A stretch of DNA of 64,000 nt from Symsagittifera roscoffensis (GCF_963678635.1 NC_087068.1:20790029-20854028); one strand, 5' to 3'; shown: positions 41,101 through 51,064, counted from the stretch's first letter. The notes: a model not told the origin generated them from the letters alone. Made by a program: numbers and translations.

Positions 41101-43619
41101 AAAGCAATCAAAGTCAAAGAGGTTGCAACTTTTTGATTTCAAAAAGCAAATGAACAACTTTTTCTTCCCGTTTATGTTTTTTTTCTGCAAATACCTAAAA
41201 TGTAGGGTTCACATTTTGACAAATGCTAGATCAAACTATTTGGATGGACTTAGCCGGGCCAAGTTTTGAGAAATATGTTTTGAATGCAAAAAGTAACTAG
41301 TTTTAGAAGTGCTCTTACTGTGGAAACATCCTCGCAAACAATATAACGCATCTGAGTTTATAGGGTCAAATAAGTTCTTATGAAAGCTGATGATCTTGAA
41401 TTACACTTTATGCCTTCGAAAAACGACAGACAAAAAAATTTGAAAAAAATAATTGGTGCGGCGTCGAAAAATGGTCATATCTATTTTAACGACAGAGAAA
41501 TTGAAACTTCTCAGGAGCTTATGTCAGAAAATTTGACTAAAATTAGAAACAGCATACTGCTAATAAAAAGTTTTTACATGAATCCGTTTAGTAATTTTTC
41601 TTTGCCCTTTGTTTGCTTAATGCCGAATTCGATTATCAGTAGGAAATTATTCATTAACACTTAACCGTTATTTGACGCCGGACCAAGTAACTCTTTCAAA
41701 TCTTTACTTTCTGTCGTTTTTCAGCGACATAGAGAGTACTTCAAGCTCAGCTGCTTCTCAATGAACTTATTTTGGTCCACAAATTCAAATGGATTTTATT
41801 GTTTGTGTGGATGATTCAGCAGCAAGAATTTTTCGAAAAAGAGCTATGATATACTGGCTTTTTTTTGCCTTTGAAACAAGACTTCTCAAATTTTTGCCTG
41901 GCTAAGTCCTTTTAATTAGTTTTTTTAGCATCTATCAAAACTTCAACACTATTTTTTGAATTGCAAAAGAGAAAACAAAAGGTGATGAGAAAACAAAAGG
42001 TGATGAAAGAAAATTGTTCATCTGCTCGCTGAAATAAAAATTGTGCAATTTTTATGTCGTGTGACCGTGCTTTGAACTCTAAGTTCAACAATTGCCTTTA
42101 CACCATCTTATATCTATTTAGGTCGACGAAACCTAGTATTGATTCTTATAGTATGATCTACATATAAATGACCTAGAAAATATCCAGCGGCTCATTTTTT
42201 TATAGCCAGAGCCTTGCGTTTATGACTTTAATTCAAGTCGATAAAATTAATACCTCTATTTTTGCGTACAGCTATGAATTCAATTCCATATTGTTTGTAT
42301 GAGTGAGCATTTTTCAACTTTTAAAGAACTTGCATTTTGCGATGTTTTTATTTTATAGATCATTTTTTCTTTAATTACCACTAAGAAAAGGATTCTTTGA
42401 AGTTCGAGTGTCCGGGGCTATATGTTATATTCAGTTTCATTGGCACATTTATGGGAGGAGGGGGAATAGATGTCCCTTTCCTCAAACATTCGAGCCCCTG
42501 ACGGTCCAAAGGCTCCCCTTTTGGTACTATTTTGTGACATTCATTTTTGGTGGGCCGGCTGACTGACCCTTAAAGTTCTCTAAAGGCGATTCCGGCACCA
42601 ATAAAAACCAATTTTTATTGAGGGGGAGCGCCTGTCGAAACACGCAATTTTTGGTCAAGCCCTTCTCAAAAGTGCCGAAAACGATTGATTGTTTTTCTCT
42701 CAAAAATTTGCCGGCGGTGCAAAAATGGTGTTCAAAATAGGGTCTTTATATAGATTTGAAAGAGGTCAGAGAAAATTGCCCGGCAAAATTTTTGAAAAGT
42801 TTTTGAAAAACCGCCACTGTTCCTCGAGAAAAAACTAGATCCGCCCCTGTGCACTTTCATTTTAAGTTGTTCAGCCTTCTTTTTTTGTTCAATAATAATC
42901 GAAGCTGCCCATAAAAATCATTGAAGTGAATTTTTTGAAGTTTTAATTATTCATATAATTTATTACATTTCTTCCAAGTCTTAGTCGGTCAAATATCAAT
43001 CAATGCAAGGAGCAACAGAGGGAAAAAACTTCCATATGTTGAATAGTTACTGGCTCTCAGTTTTTCCAGTCAAAATTGAAAATAAAATTTCAGGTCAGAA
43101 TATTAAAATAGAGTGGTTAGGTCAGAATATCAAAATAGAGTGGTTAGGTAAAACCGTATATCATTGTTTTTTTTTCATAAGAAGCACACTTAGGTTTTGA
43201 GTCCATAACTTGTAAAAATTTCAACCTGATTTTTTTGAATTGTAGTTTCATCTTCAAATCGCTTTTAATGGAATTCGAAAATAAACCATTTTAAAACCTG
43301 ATGTTGACAACAGCAACGGCACATCTGCACAGAGTGGTGAAGTATTCGGGTCCGAAATTCTCCCATCCAAAACTTCCCCTCCTTTCTCGGTCACCCCTCC
43401 CTGGGTAGTTCAGAATCACCGCAAGGGACAAGTCTTGGCCAGAGGGGGGCTTGTACAGATCCAGGTAAAGACAGTCTTCTGATTCTTCATCTTGGGTCGA
43501 GGTGCTGGATGAAATGCAGTTGGGCCCTGGTTCGTCAGGGGCACTTGGGGCAGATAGGGGATCGGACTGGATGCTGTCCAGGATTTTGACTGGGAGAGAG
43601 GGTTTAAAACGAAGGGATC
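22997..43619 (-). CDS. Carboxylesterase-like membrane protein (cholinesterase-like adhesion molecule), 3' eight exons
   Basis: Exons, 5' to 3': 43298-43619, 40753-40929, 37314-37498, 34254-34493, 33026-33479, 31538-31716, 23572-23907, 22997-23187. All seven junction phases agree, giving 694 residues with the N terminus missing. Family signatures: GSLRFKP, SEDCLYLDLY, PGNLGEGDIATALQF and LQWNWPKY...FWTGILP. The two classic disulfide loops are kept (C35-C50; C213-C226). Catalysis looks lost: the GxSxG elbow reads SQNEH (Asn159), the oxyanion HGG region reads YPGRG, the Glu region is degenerate and the His position is Asn419. A stalk, one membrane helix (about 575-598) and a 96-residue tail follow. 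This is the neuroligin/gliotactin/neurotactin plan, so an adhesion or receptor role is inferred. Exact orthology is unclear. Confidence 0.82.
23572..23907 (-). CDS. Esterase-like exon g (stalk and membrane helix)
   Basis: The acceptor is TTCTCCTTTCAG. A Ser/Pro-rich stalk leads to MAILLGTTAFLGSLVFISCI, then basic residues (RKVKAEK). The likely donor is CACG|GTCAGT. An equally in-phase alternative is TGCG|GTTAAC, ending at 23563 and adding three residues. Without splicing the frame would stop nine bases past the second site. Confidence 0.8.
24390..24417. repeat. Perfect 13-base-pair hairpin
   Basis: GTGCTGAAATTAC and its exact reverse complement are separated by AA. Confidence 0.85.
25136..25703. 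mobile_element. Large fold-back of CTTTTACCAGACCGAC repeats
   Basis: Two inverted halves of about 280 bases meet near 25445. Each half carries terminal tandem copies of CTTTTACCAGACCGAC and their complement (GGTCGGTCTGGTAAAAG) around a shared unique core. The core includes TCGATAAACAAATTTGA, GACGCCGTTTAGTCTGGT and AACCGCTTCCTTTT. The left half alone has inverted ends (GGGGCTAGGCC...AAGACCTAGCCC), so this is probably two copies head-to-head. The outer flanks CTATACGT/ACGTATAG extend the palindrome. The open frame at 25364-25567 is a by-product. Confidence 0.8.
26756..27095 (+). mobile_element. hAT-like non-autonomous element
   Basis: A C/G-run near 26762 is followed by the family body (GGCGCGCGCCGAAAAAACGC, CAATTTGGTCGAATTAAAA). 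The right end is TAGATCTGCCCCATG. Confidence 0.6.
27210..28022 (+). mobile_element. A-family hairpin-ended repeat with two 3' ends
   Basis: The left end is GTTCCGACTTTCGAAGGAAA followed by GCGGAA, a stem-loop, then GCTTGGGGTAC. A second, nested left end is at about 27600 (TGTTCTGACTT...CGGAATTTTTGTGCTCGG). Two right ends lie at 27877-27912 and 27975-28022, each with CTCATCCTGATACGAG or its variant and CTTGTT. It looks like one element inserted into another. No coding capacity. Confidence 0.6.
28178..28345 (-). mobile_element. tRNA-derived SINE, copy 2
   Basis: The minus strand has a B-box-like AGTTCGAGGCC and the body phrases ATCCGTGCTCG, GAGGGTGAGGCAACA and TAGCCGTTATGAGGTGAAC. It aligns over its length with the copy at 20.6 kb. 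Confidence 0.65.
30239..30278. repeat. Perfect 15-base-pair hairpin
   Basis: GTGCAGGTTGTTGAA and its exact reverse complement flank a 10-base loop. A second, imperfect hairpin (TTGACAAG...CTTGTCAA) follows directly at 30294-30331. Confidence 0.8.
31010..31490 (-). mobile_element. B-family hairpin-ended repeat
   Basis: It starts AACAAGGATAGAAAGTTAC then the stem TGTGCAAGTAGCACA and GAATGTTCCGACC. The body and the 'GCTTGCTTAATTCGCTCG' tail match the 13.8 and 59.8 kb copies. By the orientation of its hairpin end it points to the minus strand. Confidence 0.6.
31538..31716 (-). CDS. Esterase-like exon f (end of the esterase fold)
   Basis: The acceptor is AAATTATTCCAG and the donor TCAG|GTAGCA. 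It encodes IQDPYYLQWNWPKYQSSTGF and RAKRFWTGILPTLS. This matches the carboxylesterase end, where a WPxY motif is followed by FWxxLLP. Confidence 0.85.
33026..33479 (-). CDS. Esterase-like exon e
   Basis: The longest exon, 150 full codons. The acceptor is ATTTTTTTAG and the donor ACCA|GTTAGT. It includes NATLC and the stretch REANSLEVDYLL, which aligns by position with the family's SHxDELPYxF and has Asn instead of the catalytic His. Confidence 0.85.
33630..34040 (+). mobile_element. hAT-like element with G-run end
   Basis: Two runs of more than ten G (33634-33676) lead into the family body: CCCAAAGGGTCCCCCTTTGT, TTTTCTAAAGGCGCC, GACTGCGGCGCAGAAAATTT and ATCAATTTGGTCGACC. The right end is CTGGATCCGCCCTG. 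It lies in the intron between exons d and e. Confidence 0.7.
34254..34493 (-). CDS. Esterase-like exon d
   Basis: The acceptor is TTATTCACAG and the donor CGAA|GTTAGT. It encodes 79 residues including LKKLGAMRKQIKIFHGNSMV, where active family members have the LLGxxxDEG turn with the catalytic Glu. No Glu is in that turn. Confidence 0.78.
35117..36215. mobile_element. Element with inverted GGGGTTA-type tandem ends
   Basis: 35117-35210 is rich in AACCCC-type motifs (CTTAACCCCCTC, TTTAACCCC). 36118-36215 has the complement in tandem (CGGGGTTAACTT, GGGGTTAACTTG, GGGGTTATAAAG). The ends are thus inverted arrays of a 15-19 base degenerate unit. An A-family element (35465-36016) sits inside. Confidence 0.5.
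35465..36016 (+). mobile_element. A-family hairpin-ended repeat, near full length
   Basis: The left end is TTCCGTCTTTCGAAGAAAAC then TGCTCGGTGTGG. The right end is ATGCCCTGATTTACGAGCAG then TCTTGTT. At about 550 bases it is a good size guide for the family. The interior has TTTTGTAAAGTTxTGGG and the CGCGAAATATTTATGCG phrase found in other copies. Confidence 0.6.
37314..37498 (-). CDS. Esterase-like exon c
   Basis: The acceptor is ATCTCGTTTCAG and the donor CATG|GTAAAT. It encodes FLMSNVNKYSFRSLSMFGNH and a disulfide loop FISSC...LQNCLH like that after the nucleophile in cholinesterases. Confidence 0.82.
37500..40752. other. Intron between esterase-like exons b and c
   Basis: A diverged B-like repeat body lies at about 37780-38160. 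A GTCGAGA-rich patch is at 37740-37800. GGCGACAATTCGTCGCTGG near 40334 is a palindrome that resembles the 52.1-kb MITE ends. No exon seen. Confidence 0.4.
40753..40929 (-). CDS. Esterase-like exon b (former nucleophile elbow)
   Basis: The acceptor is TTTCAATCTAG and the donor TTCAG|GTTTGC. It encodes GRGAQGFFSLPELGYPGNLG, corresponding to RxGxxGFLS...PGNxGLxD, and VHLVSQNEHNS where active enzymes have VTLFGESAGG. Confidence 0.85.
41090..42065. mobile_element. Long-arm fold-back element, copy 2
   Basis: Same family as 2816-3659. The arms (about 41090-41412 and 41700-42065) are inverted copies, with matches at GTTGCAACTTTTTGATTTC, ACATCCTCGCAAACAAT and GAAAAACGACAGA. The frame at 41380-41664 starts inside the left arm and is a by-product. 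It lies in the intron between exons a and b. Confidence 0.7.
42450..42857 (+). mobile_element. hAT-like non-autonomous element
   Basis: Body phrases are CAAAGGCTCCCCTTTTGGTAC, CATTTTTGGTGGGCCGGCTG and CTCTAAAGGCGATTCCGGC. The right end CTAGATCCGCCCCTG is intact, the reverse complement of the family's left end. Confidence 0.7.
43298..43619 (-). CDS. Esterase-like exon a (first one found)
   Basis: The acceptor is TTGTTTTCTAG and the donor ATCAG|GTTTTA. It encodes SLRFKPSLPVK, then SEDCLYLDLYKPP and FGPEYFTTLC. Entry phase 1 needs an upstream exon ending in G, completing a Gly codon as in the family's PPxGxLRF. That exon was not found. Confidence 0.85.
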
Positions 43620-43802
43620 CTAGAAAACAAGGTTTAAATTGAAACTCTATAGTGCAAACCCAAATCTATTGGCGGCAGCGGAACAGGGTCAAAGCAGGTC
43701 GAGCTTCAGCTGAAAGAAAAAAAATACGTTTTTCTCAAAAATCTGAATTTTCTTTAGCAATTTAGCAATTACATTTAGAAAAAATTCAAAGTTTAAAAGA
43801 AG

Positions 43803-44160
43803 CAGGGGCGGATCTAAGATTTTCATGAGAGGGGGGGGGGGGCAGATGTTCAAAAAACTTTCGAAAATTTTTTTTTAGGTCGACGAAATTGATTTTCCTA
43901 GCACTCTTCGAACACTATTGAAACCTATTTTGACAAAAAAAATTTACGCCTCAGGCAAATTTATGAAGAAACAGGTCAAAAAAGCTGTTTTTGGGTACTT
44001 TTTGAAAAATGTTGACTGAGATAGGCGCGCGCTTCAAAAGGCGCCTTTAGAAAAACTTCGGGTTGCTCCAAAATGCCAAAGGTTGGTAGGGAAGTCGAAT
44101 CCCTGAGGAGGAGGAAATCGTCATCAAACCCCACCCCCCCCCCCTAAATCCGCCCCACCA
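43803..44160 (-). mobile_element. hAT-like element, opposite orientation
   Basis: It starts CAGGGGCGGATCTAAG and ends AAATCCGCCCC, with G/C-runs just inside both ends and the family body in reverse (TAGGTCGACGAAATTGATTT, GGCGCGCGCTTCAAAAGGCG). It begins about 180 bases upstream of exon a. No convincing duplicated target is visible. Confidence 0.72.
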
Positions 44161-44399
44161 CTTCTTTTTGGCAGAAAAACTTTGAATTTCTAAGCAAAAC
44201 AATACTTTGAGGCTGAAAACAAGATTCAGCGGTATCGCATATGATAGTGCGATTTGCAGCTTTCACTCAAAGACGATTCCTTAAAAATCACAGCAATGGA
44301 TCTTTGAAAAACACACTACTGCGATACTGCATCAAATTACATCAATGATTATCGTCGATTCAGCAGTACCCTCCCAGATTTGCAAAAAATCATACAATT

Positions 44400-45370
44400 G
44401 CATACCGTTCCATAGATTAAACAAACTGCATGAAAATAGCATGATAAGCATTTTTTATACAATGGAGTTGTATGGCATCATTACTTTCATCCAACTTTTT
44501 TGTGTTTAGCTTTATATTTGTGTTTCGCCTGGAAACACAAAAATCAAAAGTTTTCTGAAAACCAACAAGTTAAATGGCGTTAAAATTGGAGATTAACATA
44601 GTTATTGATATTAGATGGTGATTATAGATGCCAAAAAGGTTAAACAATAGAAATTCACATCACATTTAGTTAAAACAAGAAATGCATTTTTTGTATATGG
44701 CAAGAAGGCTCCATTTTGAGAATTTCAGATGTTGAAAAGCGTGGCTTTTTTGGACAGATTTCGGTTATTCAAGTTTATCATACAATTTTCATAAACAAAA
44801 ATGCATGACAAGCATTTTTTTGTCAGAAAAATTCTGATGACCATATGTTCTCTTTCAACTAAAATCCGATATGTGCTCATTTGATCTTACCTTAAAACCC
44901 TTTTGAGGTGTACAATTTTTATAAATAGAAATTTTTGCAACTTTTCTATAGAAGAATGCATGAAATCGTATGATAACATTTTTTTGTATGAAAATGTATG
45001 ACAAGCGTCTTTTTCGTATTGAGGTTAACCAGGGCTATTGCTGCACAGAATGATAAAAATTCAATTGAATGGATCATTTACAGCATTGATTCATTTTTAA
45101 ACCCTGAGTAATTTTCGTAATTGATTGCAGTAAAAAATTTCAACTTCGTTTTTGGCGCGCTGGTTAGTTTAAACCCCCGGGTTGACCAAAAAACGCACAA
45201 TATAATTTTCAGAAAAATGCATATCATAAAATTTTGTTCAATTCAATGCGTATCAAAAATTGTATGAAAATTTTACGATGAGTTTATCATAAGTCGAAAC
45301 TGTTGGATAATTTTATAATTTTTTTCCGTGCATGAAAATTGTATGGCAATCATTTTTCCATAGAACAAAC
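44400..45370. repeat. Dispersed GCATGACAAGCATTTTT repeats
   Basis: Variants of AAAATGCATGACAAGCATTTTTTTGT recur at about 44430, 44800, 44960 and 45330, some with their own inverted half. They are remnants of a repeat family with palindromic motifs. Confidence 0.45.
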
Positions 45371-45824
45371 TCGAATTTTGTTTTTGTTTTTGTGTTCTGC
45401 TCGAAAACACAATAACCAAGGTTTACTCTTTTACAAGAAATCCCATGCAATAATTGGCAATAAAAAATCACTCAGTTGAACAGCTTTTCACGATTTGCCA
45501 AAAAAATTGATGTATTAAATTTGACTCATGGTTAAAAATAAAAATCGTAACATTTTGCTTGGGCTAGAAAAAATTTTTTACTCCAAAAAAATTTAGTGGT
45601 TGAAAGTTGTAGCCTACTTGTTTCGACAGAATAATAGTTATCTTGTCATACAAAAAGATAAAAATTATAAATTTCGATTCACTCAAAATTTCAGTCACTT
45701 CTGATTCATTTGTTTAGCCTGGACTACGTTATACACAAAAAGGCACAAACTTTTGCCCGCAAATTTTTTTTGGAAATTGTTTGAGCATAAAACTGAATTT
45801 GCAAAAATTTCAAATGATTACCCT

Positions 45825-45960
45825 CAGGATTTTCTCGAGGGTTGGGTGGTATTTTCTCGAGGGGAGAGCGGTATTGCTCGAGGGAGGGCGGGTCCGTCAG
45901 CCAAAAATGGATATCTCTAAATAATACAAGGGGTACCTCTTCCTACATTCGGCCTCTAGT
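45825..45960 (-). mobile_element. hAT-like element fragment
   Basis: GGATTTTCTCGAGGGTTGGG, GCGGGTCCGTCAGCCAAAAA and ACAAGGGGTACCTCTTCC match the family body in reverse. Both ends are missing. Confidence 0.45.
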
Positions 45961-48237
45961 ATGTAATATCAAGAAGCGACGAACCATGGAAAACGTATGC
46001 GAATAGAAACCAAAAATACGGATATCAATCCCATGAGGAATTTTCGGTTTCATTCCGCTGTTTCAGCACGGGGCAACCTAAAAATGTTTGTGTTACTGTC
46101 AAAAACTGTTATATCCATTCCCAAGCAGAACAACTGAGACCCTATGTAGTCAGAAGTTACAATGAAGTGAACCAGCGCATATTCAGTTGTTTGGGTTTTG
46201 CTTGAATGAATTCTAAATTGCGCGAAGTATGTTATGGAAAATTGAAATTTCTAAATTTCTATTGGCAATTTTTTTTTCTTTTTCTAAACAATTTTGTTAA
46301 TAACTTTTTTGCGTAAGTTTCATGCACCAATATTCAAATTAGTTATTGCGAGTCCGGCTCGAATCACCTCGAAGTCTTTTCCACCATCCCGTTCTCCCAA
46401 ATTAATTATTCAATTTTAATTTTTTTGTATTAATTTTTCGAAGTGTATATTTTATGAACTTACATTACCTTCCTAATGCATTTTCTACAAAAATCAACCA
46501 TTTCCACTTTTTACAGTTCAGTCTTTTCACCTCATGCATTATTTATCATTTTCCATTATTCCCTGAGCTCCGTTTTTATTGCCCTTGGCGATCGCCACAA
46601 GTGAACAATTTCAAAGCAGGCAAATTGCTTCTTTAAGTTGAAGGGGCAAACTGCACTCGACTTCTGCTTTTACATTTTTTATTTCACTGTCTTGAAAACG
46701 TCTCAATTTTTCTTGTTTTGTTTCTCTGCACGGATGCTTGGTTAAATTGTTTCCTTGGTACACACGGGTAAGGGTATGAAGAAGGGTGCAAATGTTCAGA
46801 ACCTGCCACCCGCTTAATTAAATTGTGTCAATCAACCAATTAAAAGACCGAGGGAAAATTAGCCCTTAAAAAGTTCGAAAAGGTCACTGTCGCCTTGGCT
46901 CACCTAAAAAGTGAAACTGCGTCAAGTTCACTGACTGCGTTACAAAATGTACCCGCATTGGAGTTCCATGAATAAAAATCGATTATAATTGAGTTTCATT
47001 GTCATTGCCCACAAAAGTGAAAAAAAATCGATTATAATGAATTAAAAAAGGATTATAATATTAGAATTTTTCAACCCAAAACTACAATTTTCGAAACAAA
47101 GTGAGGCTATTTTTCAACAAAAATTTGTCCATAGTTTGACTAATGGTTCTTTTGATCTAATAAAATCAGTCAGCCATATTTTTTTTTTGAGAAAAGTATA
47201 CGAATTACGAAAAAAATGCGTATCTTGGCAGTTAACAGTTCAATTTTTTTGGAAAAAAAAACGTGGAAACCATCGCAAACAATGAACACAAGGAAAAAAA
47301 GCTACCGTTAAAATGCAACTGCTAGCACCGCAACGAAAATTTGTTAAACTGCGCTGAACAAATTTTTTTTAGCTATGTATTAGCCAAGATTTATTGTCTA
47401 TTTTTCAGAAATCAAAAATAGTGCAAACGCCGTAACCAGAAGTGATCGTACCACCTACAGCTGGGCTGTAGCTTCTGCTATATTTGAGCCATTAAGCCGT
47501 GAAATACCCAATAAAATGGGAGTTACAAACTCCCAGTGCAAATTAATAGATAGCATTTAAAACAGCTTGTTATGATCTTAGGAATCTTTAACTTTATAAC
47601 TTAGTCATCCATGGAAAAGCATTGAGATATCTGAGATCTGTTCGAAGCACTACACTTTTTTTCATCATTTTATGATTCGGCCCTAGAAGTTATAGTTTTC
47701 GATAAGATATTATATAATCAATTTTGGTTATTGGTAGTAGTCAAAAAATGATATGTAATATAAACCCTCTAAACGAAATTTCGATATCATTGAGAAGAAA
47801 ACTTTGGTAATGTTAAAAACTGAAGAGAAAAATTAGCTCTTTGCCAGTCCTTCACCCCACCCACACACATTTCAAAGATTTTTTTTCCTGAGATATTTTT
47901 CTGGTTTTTATATCTAAGTGCGAGATTTTAAAACGCAAAGTACGAAGAGTCAGTCTGTTTCCATTAAAATTTGTTGATGAGTCAAAAAGTTTCAGTTTTG
48001 GCTTCCACGACTTTTTTTTTGTCCAAAGATATTCTGTCTATTTTTTATCTATCAAACATGAATATAACTTGTCTACTCATAAAAATAAATCGCCACCTGA
48101 CAGTTGTTTAGCGCAAAAGCATAAATTCAGAGTGATTTATGTAAGATTTTCATGTCTAGAGTCTCCAACGGTAAGAAAACGTTTTTATGGATTATTCTCT
48201 TATACAGACATTATAAGTATCTGAAGCATTTTCAAAA
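45961..48237. other. Non-genic stretch upstream of the esterase-like exons
   Basis: The gene's missing first exon(s) should lie above 43619, but nothing here matches the expected signal peptide or GIPYAxPPxG segment. ATCGATTATAAT motifs recur near 46978-47060. The donor-like AG|GTGAGC on the minus strand near 46905 has the right phase, but its peptide does not resemble the family. Confidence 0.35.
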
Positions 48238-48259
48238 ATGCTACGCATTATTTGGAAAA

Positions 48260-48690
48260 AAAAATGGGAAAATCTGTTTTCCCTGATGTGTTCCGATTTC
48301 AGTGGCTCCTATTTTTTCGCTCTGGTTGTTCTGATAGTCTCTAAATTTTTATTAACAAAAAAAAACACAAAAACTTCCCAAAGAGATGATTTTAGCCCGT
48401 CAGAACTGCTGTGCAATCCGTGTATTATCATTGTACCATCAAATTGTCGTATAAAAATGAAATAAAATTTGGGAAAATTTGGAAATAAAATTTGGAAAAA
48501 TCTGTTTTCCCTAATGTGTTCTGATTTCAGTGGCTCCTATTTTTTCGCTCTGGTTGTTCTGATAATCTCTAAGTTTTTATTAATAAAAAACCCAAAAGTT
48601 TCCCAAAGAGATGATTTTAACCGGTCAGATTTGCTGTACAATCAGTGTATTATCAAACTGACGTATGAAAATGAGTTCTTGTTTGATATA
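48260..48690 (+). repeat. Tandem duplication of a ~225-base unit
   Basis: 48262-48475 and 48490-48690 are near-identical. Both encode the peptide LMCSDFSGSYFFALVVLI followed by SQRDDF, in frames of 75 and 88 codons. The peptide has one hydrophobic stretch and no match I know. The frames are more likely chance frames in a duplication than genes. Confidence 0.75.
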
Positions 48691-48800
48691 CGTATAATGC
48701 GCATCGTTATACCATATTTCATTTATGTATTGTGACTGATAGATCAATTATATTTATCAAACACTGCAAAAAATTGGTAAATTTATAAGTTTTAATGCAG

Positions 48801-49000
48801 NNNNNNNNNNNNNNNNNNNNNNNNNNNNNNNNNNNNNNNNNNNNNNNNNNNNNNNNNNNNNNNNNNNNNNNNNNNNNNNNNNNNNNNNNNNNNNNNNNNN
48901 NNNNNNNNNNNNNNNNNNNNNNNNNNNNNNNNNNNNNNNNNNNNNNNNNNNNNNNNNNNNNNNNNNNNNNNNNNNNNNNNNNNNNNNNNNNNNNNNNNNN
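48801..49000. other. Assembly gap (200 N)
   Basis: Exactly 200 undetermined bases, about 110 bases after a tandem duplication. The true size is probably unknown. Open frames crossing it are meaningless. Confidence 0.97.
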
Positions 49001-49867
49001 AAGTAATAAATTATTGGCCAGGTTTTTTGTTGAAAAAATAGGCAATCAGTGAACTCATCTCCAGGTTCAGAAGTGCATCGGTGTCATAAAATTGAAAACG
49101 CGACAAAAAACAGCTTTTTCTGAGCATCTATTATTAAAAAATAGAACGTGCAACAAAGTCAGAAAGAGCTTTCAAAGATTTAGCTTTAAAAAGGATGTAT
49201 ACTTTTTTGTTGGGAGCGATACTGAACCCAGTAAAAACCCATTAACTACACTAATCTGAGCTACTACTTTGTTCCGTGTTCAATTTAAGTCGGAAATCCA
49301 CGTCTGAACTTTCACAGCAACCTTCAAGACTTTTAATTGGAGGCTTAAAGAGTACCTTTGGCCTGGACGAGGGTGCTTTCAGATGACAAATGCAGAAAAG
49401 GATATATACCCTTTTATAACTAACTCTCACTTTGTGTCATACTATTTTTAAGTGCTTAAGAATTTGCCAAAAAAATGAGATTGCTGGTATTTTTTTTCTA
49501 GAAAATGTGCGTCTTCTGTTTCAAACAAACTTTTCGAAAACAAATAAAGCGGTTGCCAACAACCGTTGATAGTTTTTAAAAAAGAGAAAAAACCATGCGT
49601 TTGCAAATATTTTTTATATTGTTTTTATTATGTTTTCTGTTTTTTTTTCAATCTGTGAATTTCAACTCTATTTTAGATATCATTAGTGCATGTTTGATCA
49701 AAACCGTATGCAAAAATTTGAGTGAATACTTCGATTTTCATTATCAGCCCCCGGCTGAAAATCGGTCTGGAAACGGAATAATTCCGAACCATTTTTTTGA
49801 AATTGGCTTTTAGAATTCAAATCAAGTTTAAAAGGGCGTGCGTTATTATGATAGCACACTCCGTTTC

Positions 49868-50071
49868 CTAAAAGTGCTTATAAGGGTACCTTATCAAGGA
49901 TTTGGCGGAAAAACCAACTACCCTGGGCCATAGTTCGTTCCCAAAGTAGTCGGACCAATAACTTCCGTTTAGATGCGTTGACCTTAAAACCTGAATTAAC
50001 GATTTAATAAACACTTCCTCTCTTGTTTTTTTTGGGTTTATTTTTAGTTCAGTTGAAAGCCCGCGGCACAA
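49868..50071 (-). pseudogene. Possible LINE reverse-transcriptase relic
   Basis: The minus-strand peptide CRGLSTELKINPKKTREEVF resembles the RT segment after the YxDD box in Jockey/CR1-type LINEs (GLxxNxxKTxxxxF). No other RT motif is readable around it. It may be a small 5'-truncated relic or a coincidence. Confidence 0.35.
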
Positions 50072-50631
50072 TTAAATAATTTATGCAAACAGAAAATCAG
50101 GGCAGCCTTAATGGAGGTTTGATACGCTATACCTTTTTTATCATTGAAGATCTATTCTTACAGATAGAACGAGTATCGCAAACAAACTATGTTTTTTTTC
50201 GTAGTTTCGTATAAAATTCACTTAGCAAACGGGAGATCACAAAAACATGGAAAGATTTTTCAAGCTGTGAATTTTGATTCGAGCCATGAAATTTATTGCG
50301 ACCGAAAAGTGCCAGAGTTGCTAAATGTTCAATTTTGTCCTTAGACAAAAGTATAATTAACTCTAAAAGTGCTCAGGAATCCATTATCAAGGAAGGTAAT
50401 AAATCAATTTCAGCAAAAAAAATTGACAGGAGAGAGGCTGGTATGCACTTGATATTTTCACTAAATTTAAGGAGGCGGCGATTTTTTCTACTCACTTCAC
50501 CGTTTGCGAGGATGGATGATATTTAGAATGTCTTTGCGAAAAAAGGGTTTTTCGTCTGGCAATCTTTACCTTCGAATGACGGACAAAGACTAAAGTTTAA
50601 ATATTTTCTTTGTTGAAGAACCACAAATACT

Positions 50632-50633
<2 letters not shown>

Positions 50634-50661
<28 letters not shown>
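50634..50661. repeat. (AG)n microsatellite
   Basis: About 14 uninterrupted AG units, ending in GGGAGTGGG. Confidence 0.95.
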
Positions 50662-50665
<4 letters not shown>

Positions 50666-51064
50666 TGGGATCCACATATTTGTTTCTAGCGTAGAAAATT
50701 TTGCGATAGACAGAAAAATAATCTGTTAGAGATAGTAAAAAGCAATAGAAGGTAGTAACAGTAACTAGCTTTGAGGCAGTTTCATATAAAAATCGAAACT
50801 TTGGCGTTGTTATTTAAGATGACCACATTGATTCTAACCTTAAATTGATTTTAAACTCTCTCAGAGCACAAAAGTACCCTGCTTTGTTGATTTTTGCGGC
50901 CTATTTTAGGAAAAGCATCGACATAATCCAAATTAGCGTTAAAACTATCAAAAAATTAGCCCAGAAGCTTGTGACCGAGGCTTATCTGTTATGACGCTGT
51001 AAAAATATCAGCGGGGCTTACCTGATATCTCGATATAAAACAATCGAGGTTTTTCTGATACACT

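Noticed and set aside
41380-41664. 94-codon plus-strand open frame
   Set aside because: It starts inside the left arm of a fold-back element. The corresponding stretch at 3.1 kb is not open.
46899-46965. Candidate upstream exon of the esterase-like gene on the minus strand
   Set aside because: The AG|GTGAGC donor has the right phase, but the peptide (MRVHFVTQSVNLTQFHFLG) lacks the GIPYAxPPxG signature and overlaps AT-rich repeat motifs.
48719-49052. Open frames on both strands crossing 48801-49000
   Set aside because: They run through 200 undetermined bases, so they carry no information.
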